From Apostichopus japonicus (Eukaryota > Echinodermata > Holothuroidea > Aspidochirotida > Stichopodidae): 64,000 nucleotides of DNA. This document shows, piece after piece, positions 1 through 11,490 of the stretch. The position numbers were made by a program, and so were the translations under genes. The stretch is taken from the NCBI RefSeq assembly GCF_037975245.1, contig NC_092579.1:25461166-25525165 (forward strand), given 5' to 3'. How positions within the stretch are numbered: the stretch's first letter is position 1; each line of letters opens with the position of its first letter. A model generated the notes under the pieces. That model had not been told where the DNA came from and made no database searches. It saw only the letters and a list, made by a program, of their open reading frames with translations.

Positions 1-100
1 ATCATTCGAATTTGCAGCATTGATCAATCGAATTTTCGACACCGATCGATCGAATGTGCGACACCGATCAATCGAATTTGCGACACCCATCAATCGAATG
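1..100. repeat. 100-bp perfect repeat, first copy
   Basis: Bases 1-100 are identical by eye to 6,314-6,413, a spacing of 6,313 bp. The similarity continues with scattered mismatches to about 122 / 6,435, which is where the array orientation switches. This suggests a HOR of about 6.3 kb in the inverted arm whose next copy would start near 6,314 but is cut off by the strand switch. Confidence 0.85.
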
Positions 101-689
101 AGCGACACCGATTAATCGAATGTGTGACACCGATCAATCGTATGTTCGGCACCGATCAATCGAATGTGCTGCACCGATCAATCGAATGTTCGACATTGAT
201 CAATCGAATGTAAGACACCGGTTAATCGAATGTTCGACACCGATCAATCAAATGTGCGGCACCGATTAATCGAATGTTCGACACGGACACCCATCAATCG
301 AATGTGCGACACCGATCAATCGAATGTTCGACACCGATCAATCGAATATGCAGCACCGATCAATCGCATATGCGGCACTGATCGATCGAGTGTTCGACAC
401 CGATCAATCTAATGTGCGACACAGATCAATCGAATGTGCGACACCCATGAATCGAATGTTCGACACCGATCATTCGAATGTGCAGCATTGATCAAACGAA
501 ATTTCGACACCGATCAATCGAATGTGCGACACCGATCAATCGAATGTGCGACACCTATTAATGGAATGTTCGGCACCGATCAATCGAATATGCAGCACCG
601 ATCAATCGAATGTGCGGCACCGATCAATCAAATGTTCGACATTGATCAATCGAATGTTCGACACCGATCAATCGAATGTTCGACACCGA

Positions 690-1252
690 TCAATCAAATG
701 TGCGACACCCATCAATCGAATGTGCGGCACCGATCAATCGAATGAGCGACACCGATCATTCGAATGTGCGACACCATCAATCGAATGTTTGACACCGATC
801 AATCGTATGTTAGGCACCGATCAATCGAATGTACTGCACCGATTAATCGAATGTTCGACATTGATCAATCGAATGTGCGGCACCCATCAATCGAATGTTC
901 GACACCGATCAATCGAATGTGCGGTACCGATCAATCGAATGTTCGACACCCATCAATCGAATGTTCGACACCGATCAATCGAATGTTCGACACCGATCAA
1001 TCAAATGTGCGACACCCATCAATCGAATGTGCGGCACCGATCAATCGAATGAGCGACACCGATCATTCGAATGTGCGACACCATAAATCGAATGTTTGAC
1101 ACCGATCAATCGTATGTTAGGCACCGATCAATCGAATGTACTGCACCGATTAATCGAATGTTCGACATTGATCAATCGAATGTGCGGCACCCATCAATCG
1201 AATGTTCGACACCGATCAATCGAATGTGCGGTACCGATCAATCGAATGTTCG
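690..1252. repeat. 307-bp tandem duplication
   Basis: A block of about 280-307 bp, containing the units with AATGAGCGACACC, the shortened CACCATCAATCG unit and the unit with TATGTTAGGC, occurs twice with a spacing of 307 bp (for example 722 and 1,029). That is 14 units of 22 bp minus one base; the missing base lies in the shortened unit. The second copy differs at CACCATAAATCG. It corresponds to the material near 42,300-42,560 and 43,350-43,750 in the opposite arm. Confidence 0.75.
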
Positions 1253-1734
1253 ACACCGATCAATCGAATGTGCGACACCCATTAATCGAATCTTCGACAC
1301 ACATCAATCGTATGTTCGGCATCGATTGATCGAATGTAATGTTCGCCACGGATCAATCGAATGTTCGACACCGATCATTCGAATGTTCGACACCGATCAA
1401 TCGAATGTTCGACACCGATAAATCGAATGTGCGACACCGATCAATCGAATGTTCGGCATGGATAAATCGAATGTGCGACACCTATCAATGGAATGTGCAG
1501 CACCGACCAATCAAATGTGCGGCACCGATCAATCGAATGTGCGACACCGATAATTCGAATGTGCGACACCCATCAATCGAATGCTCGACATTGATCATTC
1601 GAATGTGCGACACCCATCAATCGAATGCTCGACACCGATCAATCGAATGTTCGACACCGATCCATCGAATGTGCGACAACGATCAATCGAATGTGCGACA
1701 CCTATCAATCGAATGATCGACACCGATTAATCTG

Positions 1735-1990
1735 ATGTACGACACCGATCAATCGAATGTGCGGCATCGATCAATCGAATGTACGACACCTATCAATGGA
1801 ATGTGCCTTACTCATCAATCGAATGTTCGACACCGATTAATCGAATGTGCGGCACCGATCAAAGGAATGTTCGCACCCATCAATCGACTGTTCGACACCC
1901 ATCAATCGTATGTTCGGCATCGATCGATCGAATGTTCGACACCGATCAATCGAATGTGCGACACCGATCAATCGTATGTTCGGCACTGAT
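1735..1990. repeat. 256-bp block repeated at 5,708-5,963
   Basis: The stretch with the truncated unit AAAGGAATGTTCGCACCC and the following CATCAATCGACTG recurs 3,973 bp downstream at about 5,708-5,963 with few differences. It is a dispersed duplicate within the inverted arm and brackets the 526-570 bp HOR array between the two copies. Confidence 0.7.
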
Positions 1991-2789
1991 CAATCGAATG
2001 TGCGACAACGATCAATCGAATGTGCGACACCTATAACTGGAATGATCGACACCGATTAATCTGATGTACGACACCGATCAATCGAATGTGCGGCAAACAT
2101 CAATCGAATATTCCACACCGATCAATCGAATGTGCAGCACCGATCAATCGAATGTGCGACACCGAACAATGGAATGTGCGGCACCGATCAATCGAATGTA
2201 CGACACCGATCAATGGAATGTGCGGCACCCATCAATCGAATATTCGACACCGATCAATCGAATGTACGGCACCGATCGATCGAATGTCGACACCCATCAA
2301 TCGAATGTGCAGCACCGATCAATCGAATGTGCGGCACTGATCGATCGAATGTTCGACACACAGATCAATCGAATGTTCGACACCGATCAATCGAATGTTC
2401 GGCACCGATCAATCGAATGATCGACACCTATTAATCGAATGTGCGACACCGATTAATCGAATGTGCGACACCCATCAATCCAATGTTCGAAACCGATCAA
2501 TCTAATGTACGACACCGATCAATCGAATGTTCGACAACGATCAATCGAATGTGCGACACCGATCAATGGAATGTGCGGCACCCATCAATCGAATGTTCGA
2601 CACCTATTAATCGAATATTCAACACCGATTAATCGAATGTTCGACATTGATCAATCAAATGTGCGGCACCGATCAATCGAATGTTCGACACCCATCAATC
2701 TTTTGTTCTTCATCGATTGATCGAAAGTGCGGCACCGATCAATCGAATGTTCGCCATTGATCAATCGATGGTTCGAAACCGATCATTCG

Positions 2790-5530
2790 AATGTTCGACA
2801 CCGATCAATCGAATGTTCGGCACCGATCAATCGAATATGCAGCACCGATCAATCGAATGTTCGACACCGATCAATCTAATGTGCGAAACCGATCAATCGA
2901 ATGTGCGACACCCATCAATCGAATGTTCGACACCATCAATCGAATGTTCGACACCGATCAGTCGAATATTCGACACCGACTAATCGAATGTGCGACACCC
3001 ATCAATCGAATGTTCGACACCGATCAATCAAATGTTCGACACCATCAATCGAATGTTCGACACCGATCAATCGAATATTCGACACCGACTAATCGAATGT
3101 GCGACACCCATCAATCGAATGTGCGACACCGATCATTCGAATGTTCGGCACCGATCAATCGAATGTTCGACACCGATCATTCGAATGTTCGACACCGATC
3201 ATTCGAATGTGCGACACCCATCAATCGAATGTTCGACACCTATTATTTGAAATTTCGACACCGATTAAACGAATGTGCGACACCGATCAATCGAATATGC
3301 AGCACCGATCATTCGAATGTTCGACACCGATCAATCGAATGTTCGGCACCGATCAATCGAATATGCAGCACCGATCAATCGAATGTTCGACACCGATCAA
3401 TCTAATGTGCGAAACCGATCAATCGAATGTGCGACACCCATCAATCGAATGTTCGACACCATCAATCGAATGTTCGACACCGATCAGTCGAATATTCGAC
3501 ACCGACTAATCGAATGTGCGACACTCATCAATCGAATGTGCGGCACCGATCATTCGAATGTTCGGCACCGATCAATCGAATATGCGGCACCGATCAATCG
3601 AATGTTCGACATTGATCAATCGAATGTTCGACACCGATCATTCGAATGTTCGACACCGATCATTCGAATGTGCGACAACTATTATTTGAAATTTCGACAC
3701 CGATTAAACGAATGTGCGACACCGATCAATCGAATATGCAGCACCGATCATTCGAATGTTCGACACCGATCAATCGAATGTTCGGCACCGATCAATCGAA
3801 TATGCAGCACCGATCAATCGAATGTTCGACACCGATCAATCTAATGTGCGAAACCGATCAATCGAATGTGCGACACCCATCAATCGAATGTTCGGCACCG
3901 ATCAATCGAATATGCAGCACCGATCAATCGAATGTTCGACACCGATCAATCTATTGTGTGAAACCGATCAATCGAATGTGCGACACCCATCAATCGAATG
4001 TTCGACACCATCAATCGAATGTTCGACACCGATCAGTCGAATATTCGACACCGACTAATCGAATGTGCGACACCCATCAATCGAATGTTCGACACCGATC
4101 AATCAAATGTTCGACACCATCAATCGAATGTTCGACACCGATCAATCGAATATTCGACACCGACTAATCGAATGTGCGACACCCATCAATCGAATGTGCG
4201 ACACCGATCATTCGAATGTTCGGCACCGATCAATCGAATATGCGGCACCGATCAATCGAATGTTCGACATTGATCAATCGAATGTTCGACACCGATCATT
4301 CGAATGTTCGACACCGATCATTCGAATGTGCGACACCCATCAATCGAATGTTCGACACCTATTATTTGAAATTTCGACACCGATTAAACGAATGTGCGAC
4401 ACCGATCAATCGAATATGCAGCACCGATCATTCGAATGTTCGACACCGATCAATCGAATGTTCGGCACCGATCAATCGAATATGCAGCACCGATCAATCG
4501 AATGTTCGACACCGATCAATCTAATGTGCGAAACCGATCAATCGAATGTGCGACACCCATCAATCGAATGTTCGACACCATCAATCGAATGTTCGACACC
4601 GATCAGTCGAATATTCGACACCGACTAATCGAATGTGCGACACCCATCAATCGAATGTTCGACACCGATCAATCAAATGTTCGACACCATCAATCGAATG
4701 TTCGACACCGATCAATCGAATATTCGACACCGACTAATCGAATGTGCGACACCCATCAATCGAATGTGCGACACCGATCATTCGAATGTTCGGCACCGAT
4801 CAATCGAATATGCGGCACCGATCAATCGAATGTTCGACATTGATCAATCGAATGTTCGACACCGATCATTCGAATGTTCGACACCGATCATTCGAATGTG
4901 CGACACCCATCAATCGAATGTTCGACACCTATTATTTGAAATTTCGACACCGATTAAACGAATGTGCGACACCGATCAATCGAATATGCAGCACCGATCA
5001 TTCGAATGTTCGACACCGATCAATCGAATGTTCGGCACCGATCAATCGAATATGCAGCACCGATCAATCGAATGTTCGACACCGTTCAATCTAATGTGCG
5101 AAACCGATCAATCGAATGTGCGACACCCATCAATCGAATGTTCGACACCATCAATCGAATGTTCGACACCGATCAGTCGAATATTCGACACCGACTAATC
5201 GAATGTGCGACACCCATCAATCGAATGTTCGACACCGATCAATCAAATGTTCGACACCATCAATCGAATGTTCGACACCGATCAATCGAATATTCGACAC
5301 CGACTAATCGAATGTGCGACACCCATCAATCGAATGTGCGACACCGATCATTCGAATGTTCGGCACCGATCAATCGAATATGCGGCACCGATCAATCGAA
5401 TGTTCGACATTGATCAATCGAATGTTCGACACCGATCATTCGAATGTTCGACACCTATCATTCGAATGTGCGACACCCATCAATCGAATGTTCGACACCT
5501 ATTATTTGAAATTTCGACACCGATCAATCG
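2790..5530 (-). repeat. 526-570 bp HOR array, five copies
   Basis: A marker segment with the shortened unit CGACACCATCAATCG starts at 2,901, 3,427, 3,976, 4,546 and 5,116, giving spacings of 526, 549, 570 and 570 bp (24-26 monomers). The last two periods are nearly identical; visible changes include CCGATCAATC to CCGTTCAATC near 5,090. Each copy also carries the degenerate unit TATTATTTGAAATTTCG. The array stops near 5,530, where a CGATTAAACG unit is lost and the sequence moves on to other family A units. The spacing pattern fits local unequal exchange, with the 570-bp form being the one amplified last. Confidence 0.85.
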
Positions 5531-6313
5531 AATATGCAGCACCGATCAATCGAATGTTCGACACCGATCAATCTAATGTGCGACACCGATCAATCGAATG
5601 TGCGACACCCATCAATCGAATGTTCGACACCCATCAATCGAATGTTCGACACCGATCAATCGAATGTTCGACACCGATCAATCGAATATTCGACACCGAC
5701 TAATCGAATGTTCGACACCGATCAATCGAATGTGCGGCATCGATCAATCGAATGTACGACACCTATCAATGGATTGTGCGGCACTCATCAATCGAATGTT
5801 CGACACCGATTAATCGAATGTGCGGCACCGATCAAAGGAATGTTCGCACCCATCAATCGACTGTTCGACACCCATCAATCGTATGTTCGCCATCGATCGA
5901 TCGAATGTTCGACACCGATCAATCGAATGTGCGACACCGATCAATCGTATGTTCGGCACTGATCAATCGAATGTGCGGAACCGATCCATCGAATAATCGA
6001 CATTGATCAATCGAATGTTCGACACCGATCATTCGAATGTGCGACAACTATTAATTAAATGTTCGGCACCGATCAATCGAATATGCAGCCCAGATCAATC
6101 GCATGTGCGGCACTGATCGATCGAATGTTCGACACCGATCAATCGAATGTTCGACACAGATCAATCGAATGTGCGACAACGATCAATCGAATGTTCGGCA
6201 CCGATTAATCGAATATGCAGCACAGATCAATCGCATGTGCGGCACCGATCCATCGATTGTTCGAAACCGATCATTCGAATGTTCGACACCGATCATTCGA
6301 ATGTTCGACACCG

Positions 6314-6413
6314 ATCATTCGAATTTGCAGCATTGATCAATCGAATTTTCGACACCGATCGATCGAATGTGCGACACCGATCAATCGAATTTGCGACACC
6401 CATCAATCGAATG
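6314..6413. repeat. 100-bp perfect repeat, second copy
   Basis: Identical by eye to 1-100 (spacing 6,313 bp). It ends only 17 bp before the spacer of the orientation switch, so the switch interrupted a HOR copy about 120 bp after its start. Confidence 0.85.
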
Positions 6414-6465
6414 TTCGACACCTATTAATCGAATGATTAATAGGTGTCGAACATTCGATTGATGG
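6400..6465. repeat. Orientation switch: 30-bp inverted repeat
   Basis: Bases 6,400-6,429 and 6,436-6,465 are perfect reverse complements (30 bp each) separated by the 6-bp spacer CGAATG. To the left all units run in one orientation, to the right all run in the other. Outside the arms the first mismatch is at 6,399/6,466. The flanks then resemble each other only as different monomers, so this is not the centre of a long perfect palindrome. It is the junction of an inversion or inverted duplication, or an assembly join. Confidence 0.92.
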
Positions 6466-8769
6466 ATGTCGAACATTCGATTGATCGGTGTCGCACATTC
6501 GATTGATCGGTGCTGCATATTCGATTGATCGGTGCCGAACATTCGATTGATCGGTGTCGCACATTCGATTGATCGGTGTCGAACATTCGATTGATCGGTG
6601 TCGAACATTCGAATGATCGGTGCCGCACATTCGATCAATCGATGCCGAACATACGATTGATGGGTGTCGAACATTCGATTGATGGGTGTCGCACATTCGA
6701 TTGATCGGTGTCGTACATTCGATCGATCGGTGTCGAAAATTCGATTGTTCGGTGTCGAACATTCGATTGATGGGTGTCGCACATTCGATTAGTCGGTGTC
6801 GAATATTCGATTGATCGGTGTGTCGAACATTCGATCGATCAGTGCTGCACATTCGATTGATCGGTACTGCACATTCGATTGATGGGTGTCGAACATTCGA
6901 TTGATGGGTTTCGGTGTCGAACATTCGATTAATCGGTATCGAATATTCGATTGATCGTTGTCGAACATTCGATTGATGGGTGTCTAACATTCGATTGATC
7001 AATGTCGAACATTCGATTGATCGGTGCCGCACATTCGATTTAATAGGTGTCGAACATTCGATTGATGGGTGTCGAACATTCGATTGATGGGTGTCGAACA
7101 TTCGATTGATCGGTGTCGAACATTCGATTGATGGGTGCATCACATTCGATTGATCAATGTCGAACATTCGATTAATCGGTGCAGTACATTCGATTGATCG
7201 GTGCCGAACATACGATTGATCGGTGTCAAAAATTCGATTGATGGTGTCGAACATTCAATTGATAGGTGTCGAACATTCGATTGATGGGTGCCGCAAATTC
7301 GATTGATCAAGGTCGAACATTCGATTAATCGGTGCAGTACATTCGATTGATCGGTGTCGCATATTCGATTGATCGGTGTCGAACATTCGATTGATCGGTG
7401 TCGAACATTCGAATGATCGGTGCCGCACATTCGATCAATCGATGCCGAACATACGATTGATCGGTGTCGAACATTCGATTGATGGGTGTCGCACATTCGA
7501 TTGATCGGTGCCGCACATTCGATTTAATCGGTGTCGAACATTCGATTGATGAGTGCCGCAAATTCCATTGATAGGTGTCGTACATTCGATTGATCGGTGC
7601 TGCACATTCGATTGTTCGGTGTCGAATATTCGATTGATGGGTGTCGCACATTCGATTAGTCGGTGTCGAATATTGAATTAATCGGTGCCGAACATTCCAT
7701 TGATCGGTGTGTCGAACATTCGATCGATCAGTACCGCACATTCGATTGATCGGTACTGCACATTCGATTGATGGGTGTCGAACATTCGATTGATGGATTT
7801 CAGTGTCGAACATTCCATTAATCGGTATCGAATATTCGATTGATCGTTGTCGAACATTCGATTGATGGGTGTCTAACATTCGATTGATCAATGTCGAACA
7901 TTCGATTGATCGGTGCCGCACATTCGGTTTAATCGGTGTCGAACATTCGATTGATCAATGTCGAACATTTGATCGATCGGTGTCGCACATTTGATTGATC
8001 GGCGTCGAACATTCGATTGATCGGTGTCGAACATTCGATTGATCAATGTCGAACATTTGATTGACCGGTGTCGCACATTCGGTTTAATCGGTGTCGAACA
8101 TTCGATTGATGGGTGTCGAACATTCGATTGATGGGTGCCGCACATTCGATTGATCAATGTCGAACATTCGATTAATCGGTGCAGTACATTCGATTGATCG
8201 GTGCCGAACATACGATTGATCGGTGTCAAAAATTCGATTGATGGTGTCGCACATTCGAATGATCGGTGTCGCTCATTCGATTGATCGGTGCCGCACATTC
8301 GATTGATGGGTGTCGCACATTTGATTGATCGGCGTCGAACATTCGATTGATCGGTGTCGAACATTCGATTGATCAATGTCGAACATTTGATTGATCGGTG
8401 TCGCACATTTGATTGATCGGCGTCGAACATTCGATTGATCGGTGTCGAACATTCGATTGATCAATGTCGAACATTTGATTGACCGGTGCCGCACATTCGA
8501 TTGATCGGCGTCGAACATTCGATTGATCAATGTCGAACATTTGATTGATCGGTGCCGCACATTCGATTGATCGGTGTCGAACATTCGATTGATTTGTGCC
8601 GCACATTCGATTGATCAATGTCGAACATTCGATTAATCGGTGCAGTACATTCGATTGATCGGTGCCGAACATACGATTGATCGGTGTCAAACATTCGATT
8701 GATGGTGTCGCACATTCGAATGATCGGTGTCGCTCATTCGATTGATCGGTGCCGCACATTCGATTGATG
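6436..8769 (+). repeat. HOR-1 copy 0, truncated by the strand switch
   Basis: Markers at 7,254, 8,430, 8,584 and 8,759 correspond to 9,845, 11,151, 11,305 and 11,480 in the next copy (spacings 2,591 for the first, 2,721 for the rest). The copy begins inside the HOR at the orientation switch, so its beginning is missing. It also differs internally from copy 1 by about 130 bp, meaning a few monomers were gained or lost between 7,254 and 8,430. Confidence 0.8.
7517..7533 (+). other. CENP-B-box-like 23-bp variant unit (example)
   Basis: The unit ATTCGATTTAATCGGTG matches the conserved CENP-B box core NTTCGNNNNANNCGGGN at 8 of 9 fixed positions; only the third G of CGGG is T. The ordinary 22-bp unit matches only 7 of 9, because its CGG sits one base too close. 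Further 8-of-9 copies lie at 12,807, 15,617 and 17,654, and as ATTCGGTTTAATCGGTG at 7,922 and equivalent HOR positions. Similarity is what is seen; binding by any CENP-B-like protein is speculation. Confidence 0.35.
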
Positions 8770-11490
8770 GTTGTCGCACATTTGATTAATCGGTGTAGAA
8801 CATTCGATTAATCGGTGTCGAAATTTCAATTATTAGGTGTCGAAAATTCGAATGGTCGGTGTCGAACATTCGATTGATCGGTGCCGCACATTTGATTGAT
8901 CGGTACTGCACATTCGATTGATCGGTGTCGAACATTCGATTGATGGGTGTCGCACATTCGATTAGTCGGTGTCGAATATTCGATTGATCGGTGTCGAACA
9001 TTCGATTGATCGGTGCTGCATATTCGATTGATCGGTGCCGAACATTCGATTGATCGGTGCCGCACATTTGATTGGTCGGTACTGCACATTCGATTGATTG
9101 GTGTCGAACATTCGAATGATCGGTGTCGCACATTCGATTGGTCGGTGTCAAATATTCGATTGATCGGTGTCGAACATTCGATTGATGGGTGTCGCACATT
9201 CGATTGATCGGTGTCGAACATTCGATTGATCGGTGTCGAACATTCGAATGATCGGTGCCGCACATTCGATCAATCGATGCCGAACATTCGATTGATCGGT
9301 GTCGCACATTCGATCGATCGGTGTCGAAAATTCGATTGTTCGGTGTCGAACATTCGATTGATGGGTGTCGCACATTCGATTAGTCGGTGTCGAATATTCG
9401 ATTGATCGGTGTGTCGAACATTCGATCGATCAGTGCCGCACATTCGATTGATCGGTACTGCAAATTCGATTGATGGGTGTCGAACATTCGATTGATGGGT
9501 TTCGGTGTCGAACATTCGATTAATCGGTATCGAATATTCGATTGATCGTTGTCGAACATTCGATTGATGGGTGTCTAACATTCGATTGATCAATGTCGAA
9601 CATTCGATTGATCGGTGCCGCACATTCGATTTAATCGTTGTCGAACATTCGATTGATGGGTGTCGAACATTCGATTGATGGGTGTCGAACATTCGATTGA
9701 TCGGTGTCGAACATTCGATTGATGGGTGCATCACATTCGATTGATCAATGTCGAACATTCGATTAATCGGTGCAGTACATTCGATTGATCGGTGCCGAAC
9801 ATACGATTGATCGGTGTCAAAAATTCGATTGATGGTGTCGAACATTCAATTGATAGGTGTCGAACATTCGATTGATGGGTGCCGCAAATTCGATTGATCA
9901 AGGTCGAACATTCGATTAATCGGTGCAGTACATTCGATTGATCGGTGTCGCATATTCGATTGATCGGTGTCGAACATTCGATTGATCGGTGTCGAACATT
10001 CGAATGATCGGTGCCGCACATTCGATCAATCGATGCCGAACATACGATTGATGGGTGTCGAACATTCGATTGATCGGTGCCGCTCATTCGATTGTTCGGT
10101 GTCGAATATTCGATTGATGGGTGTCGCACATTCGATTAGTCGGTGTCGAATATTGAATTAATCGGTGCCGAACATTCCATTGATCGGTGTGTCGAACATT
10201 CGATCGATCAGTACCGCACATTCGATTGATCGGTACTGCACATTCGATTGATGGGTGTCGAACATTCGATTGATGGATTTCAGTGTCGAACATTCCATTA
10301 ATCGGTATCGAATATTCGATTGATCGTTGTCGAACATTCGATTGATGGGTGTCTAACATTCGATTGATCAATGTCGAACATTCGATTGATCGGTGCCGCA
10401 CATTCGGTTTAATCGGTGTCGAACATTCGATTGATGGGTGTCGAACATTCGATTGATGGGTGTCGAACATTCGATTGATCGGTGTCGAACATTCGATTGA
10501 TGGGTGCCGCACATTCGATTGATCAATGTCGAACATTCGATTAATCGGTGCAGTACATTCGATTGATCGGTGCCGAACATACGATTGATCGGTGTCAAAA
10601 ATTCGATTGATGGTGTCGCACATTCGAATGATCGGTGTCGCTCATTCGATTGATCGGTGCCGCACATTCGATTGATGGGTGTCGCACATTTGATTGATCG
10701 GTGTCGAACATTCGATTGATCGGTGTCGAACATTCGATTGATCGGTGTCGAACATTCGACTGATCAATGTCGAACATTTGATTGACCGGTGTCGCACATT
10801 CGGTTTAATCGGTGTCGAACATTCGATTGATGGGTGTCGAACATTCGATTGATGGGTGCCGCACATTCGATTGATCAATGTCGAACATTCGATTAATCGG
10901 TGCAGTACATTCGATTGATCGGTGCCGAACATACGATTGATCGGTGTCAAAAATTCGATTGATGGTGTCGCACATTCGAATGATCGGTGTCGCTCATTCG
11001 ATTGATCGGTGCCGCACATTCGATTGATGGGTGTCGCACATTTGATTGATCGGCGTCGAACATTCGATTGATCGGTGTCGAACATTCGATTGATCAATGT
11101 CGAACATTTGATTGATCGGTGTCGCACATTTGATTGATCGGCGTCGAACATTCGATTGATCGGTGTCGAACATTCGATTGATCAATGTCGAACATTTGAT
11201 TGACCGGTGTCGCACATTCGATTGATCGGCGTCGAACATTCGATTGATCAATGTCGAACATTTGATTGATCGGTGCCGCACATTCGATTGATCGGTGTCG
11301 AACATTCGATTGATTTGTGCCGCACATTCGATTGATCAATGTCGAACATTCGATTAATCGGTGCAGTACATTCGATTGATCGGTGCCGAACATACGATTG
11401 ATCGGTGTCAAACATTCGATTGATGGTGTCGCACATTCGAATGATCGGTGTCGCTCATTCGATTGATCGGTGCCGCACATTCGATTGATG
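8770..11490 (+). repeat. HOR-1 copy 1, 2,721 bp
   Basis: This copy starts at the unit with TTTGATTAATCGGTGTAG and repeats at spacing 2,721 bp (8,786 with 11,507; 9,013 with 11,734; 9,845 with 12,566). Relative to the 2,810-bp copy that follows it lacks 89 bp, four monomers, near 10,080. There GGTGCCGCTC runs directly into the GATTGTTCGG unit; the missing units are present at about 12,801-12,895. Confidence 0.88.

Larger units (their letters stand above)
1..6435 (-). repeat. Family A satellite, inverted orientation arm
   Basis: Here the unit GGTGTCGAAC + ATTCGATTGATC lies on the minus strand, so the + strand reads CACCGATCAATCGAATGTTC. All long open frames in this arm are therefore on the + strand, opposite to the rest of the window. 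Marker units occur in the same order as in the 45,000 to 39,000 part of the opposite arm read backwards (about 434 with 44,970; 1,071 with 44,640 or 42,407; 1,339 with 42,094; 2,064 with 41,521; 2,463 with 41,254; 2,681 with 41,036). The arm is thus an inverted copy of the same HOR material, not an independent array. Confidence 0.93.

Noticed and set aside
6632-6641. Micro-inversion of CGATTGATCG to CGATCAATCG inside a monomer
   Set aside because: It looks like an inversion, but it equals a change of the central TG to CA. Through the CGATCGATCG intermediate two ordinary substitutions suffice, so an inversion need not be invoked.
6403-7254. 283-codon open frame spanning the orientation switch
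   Set aside because: It crosses into the inverted arm for a few codons by chance; no feature other than the repeat peptide.
9013-9207. Recurrent 64-codon + strand frame (also at 11,734; 14,544; 17,310; 22,410; 26,830; 29,909; 35,252)
   Set aside because: Conserved only because it sits in a homogenised HOR segment where the periodic TGA is replaced by TGG or shifted. It serves as a useful T-module marker, not a gene.
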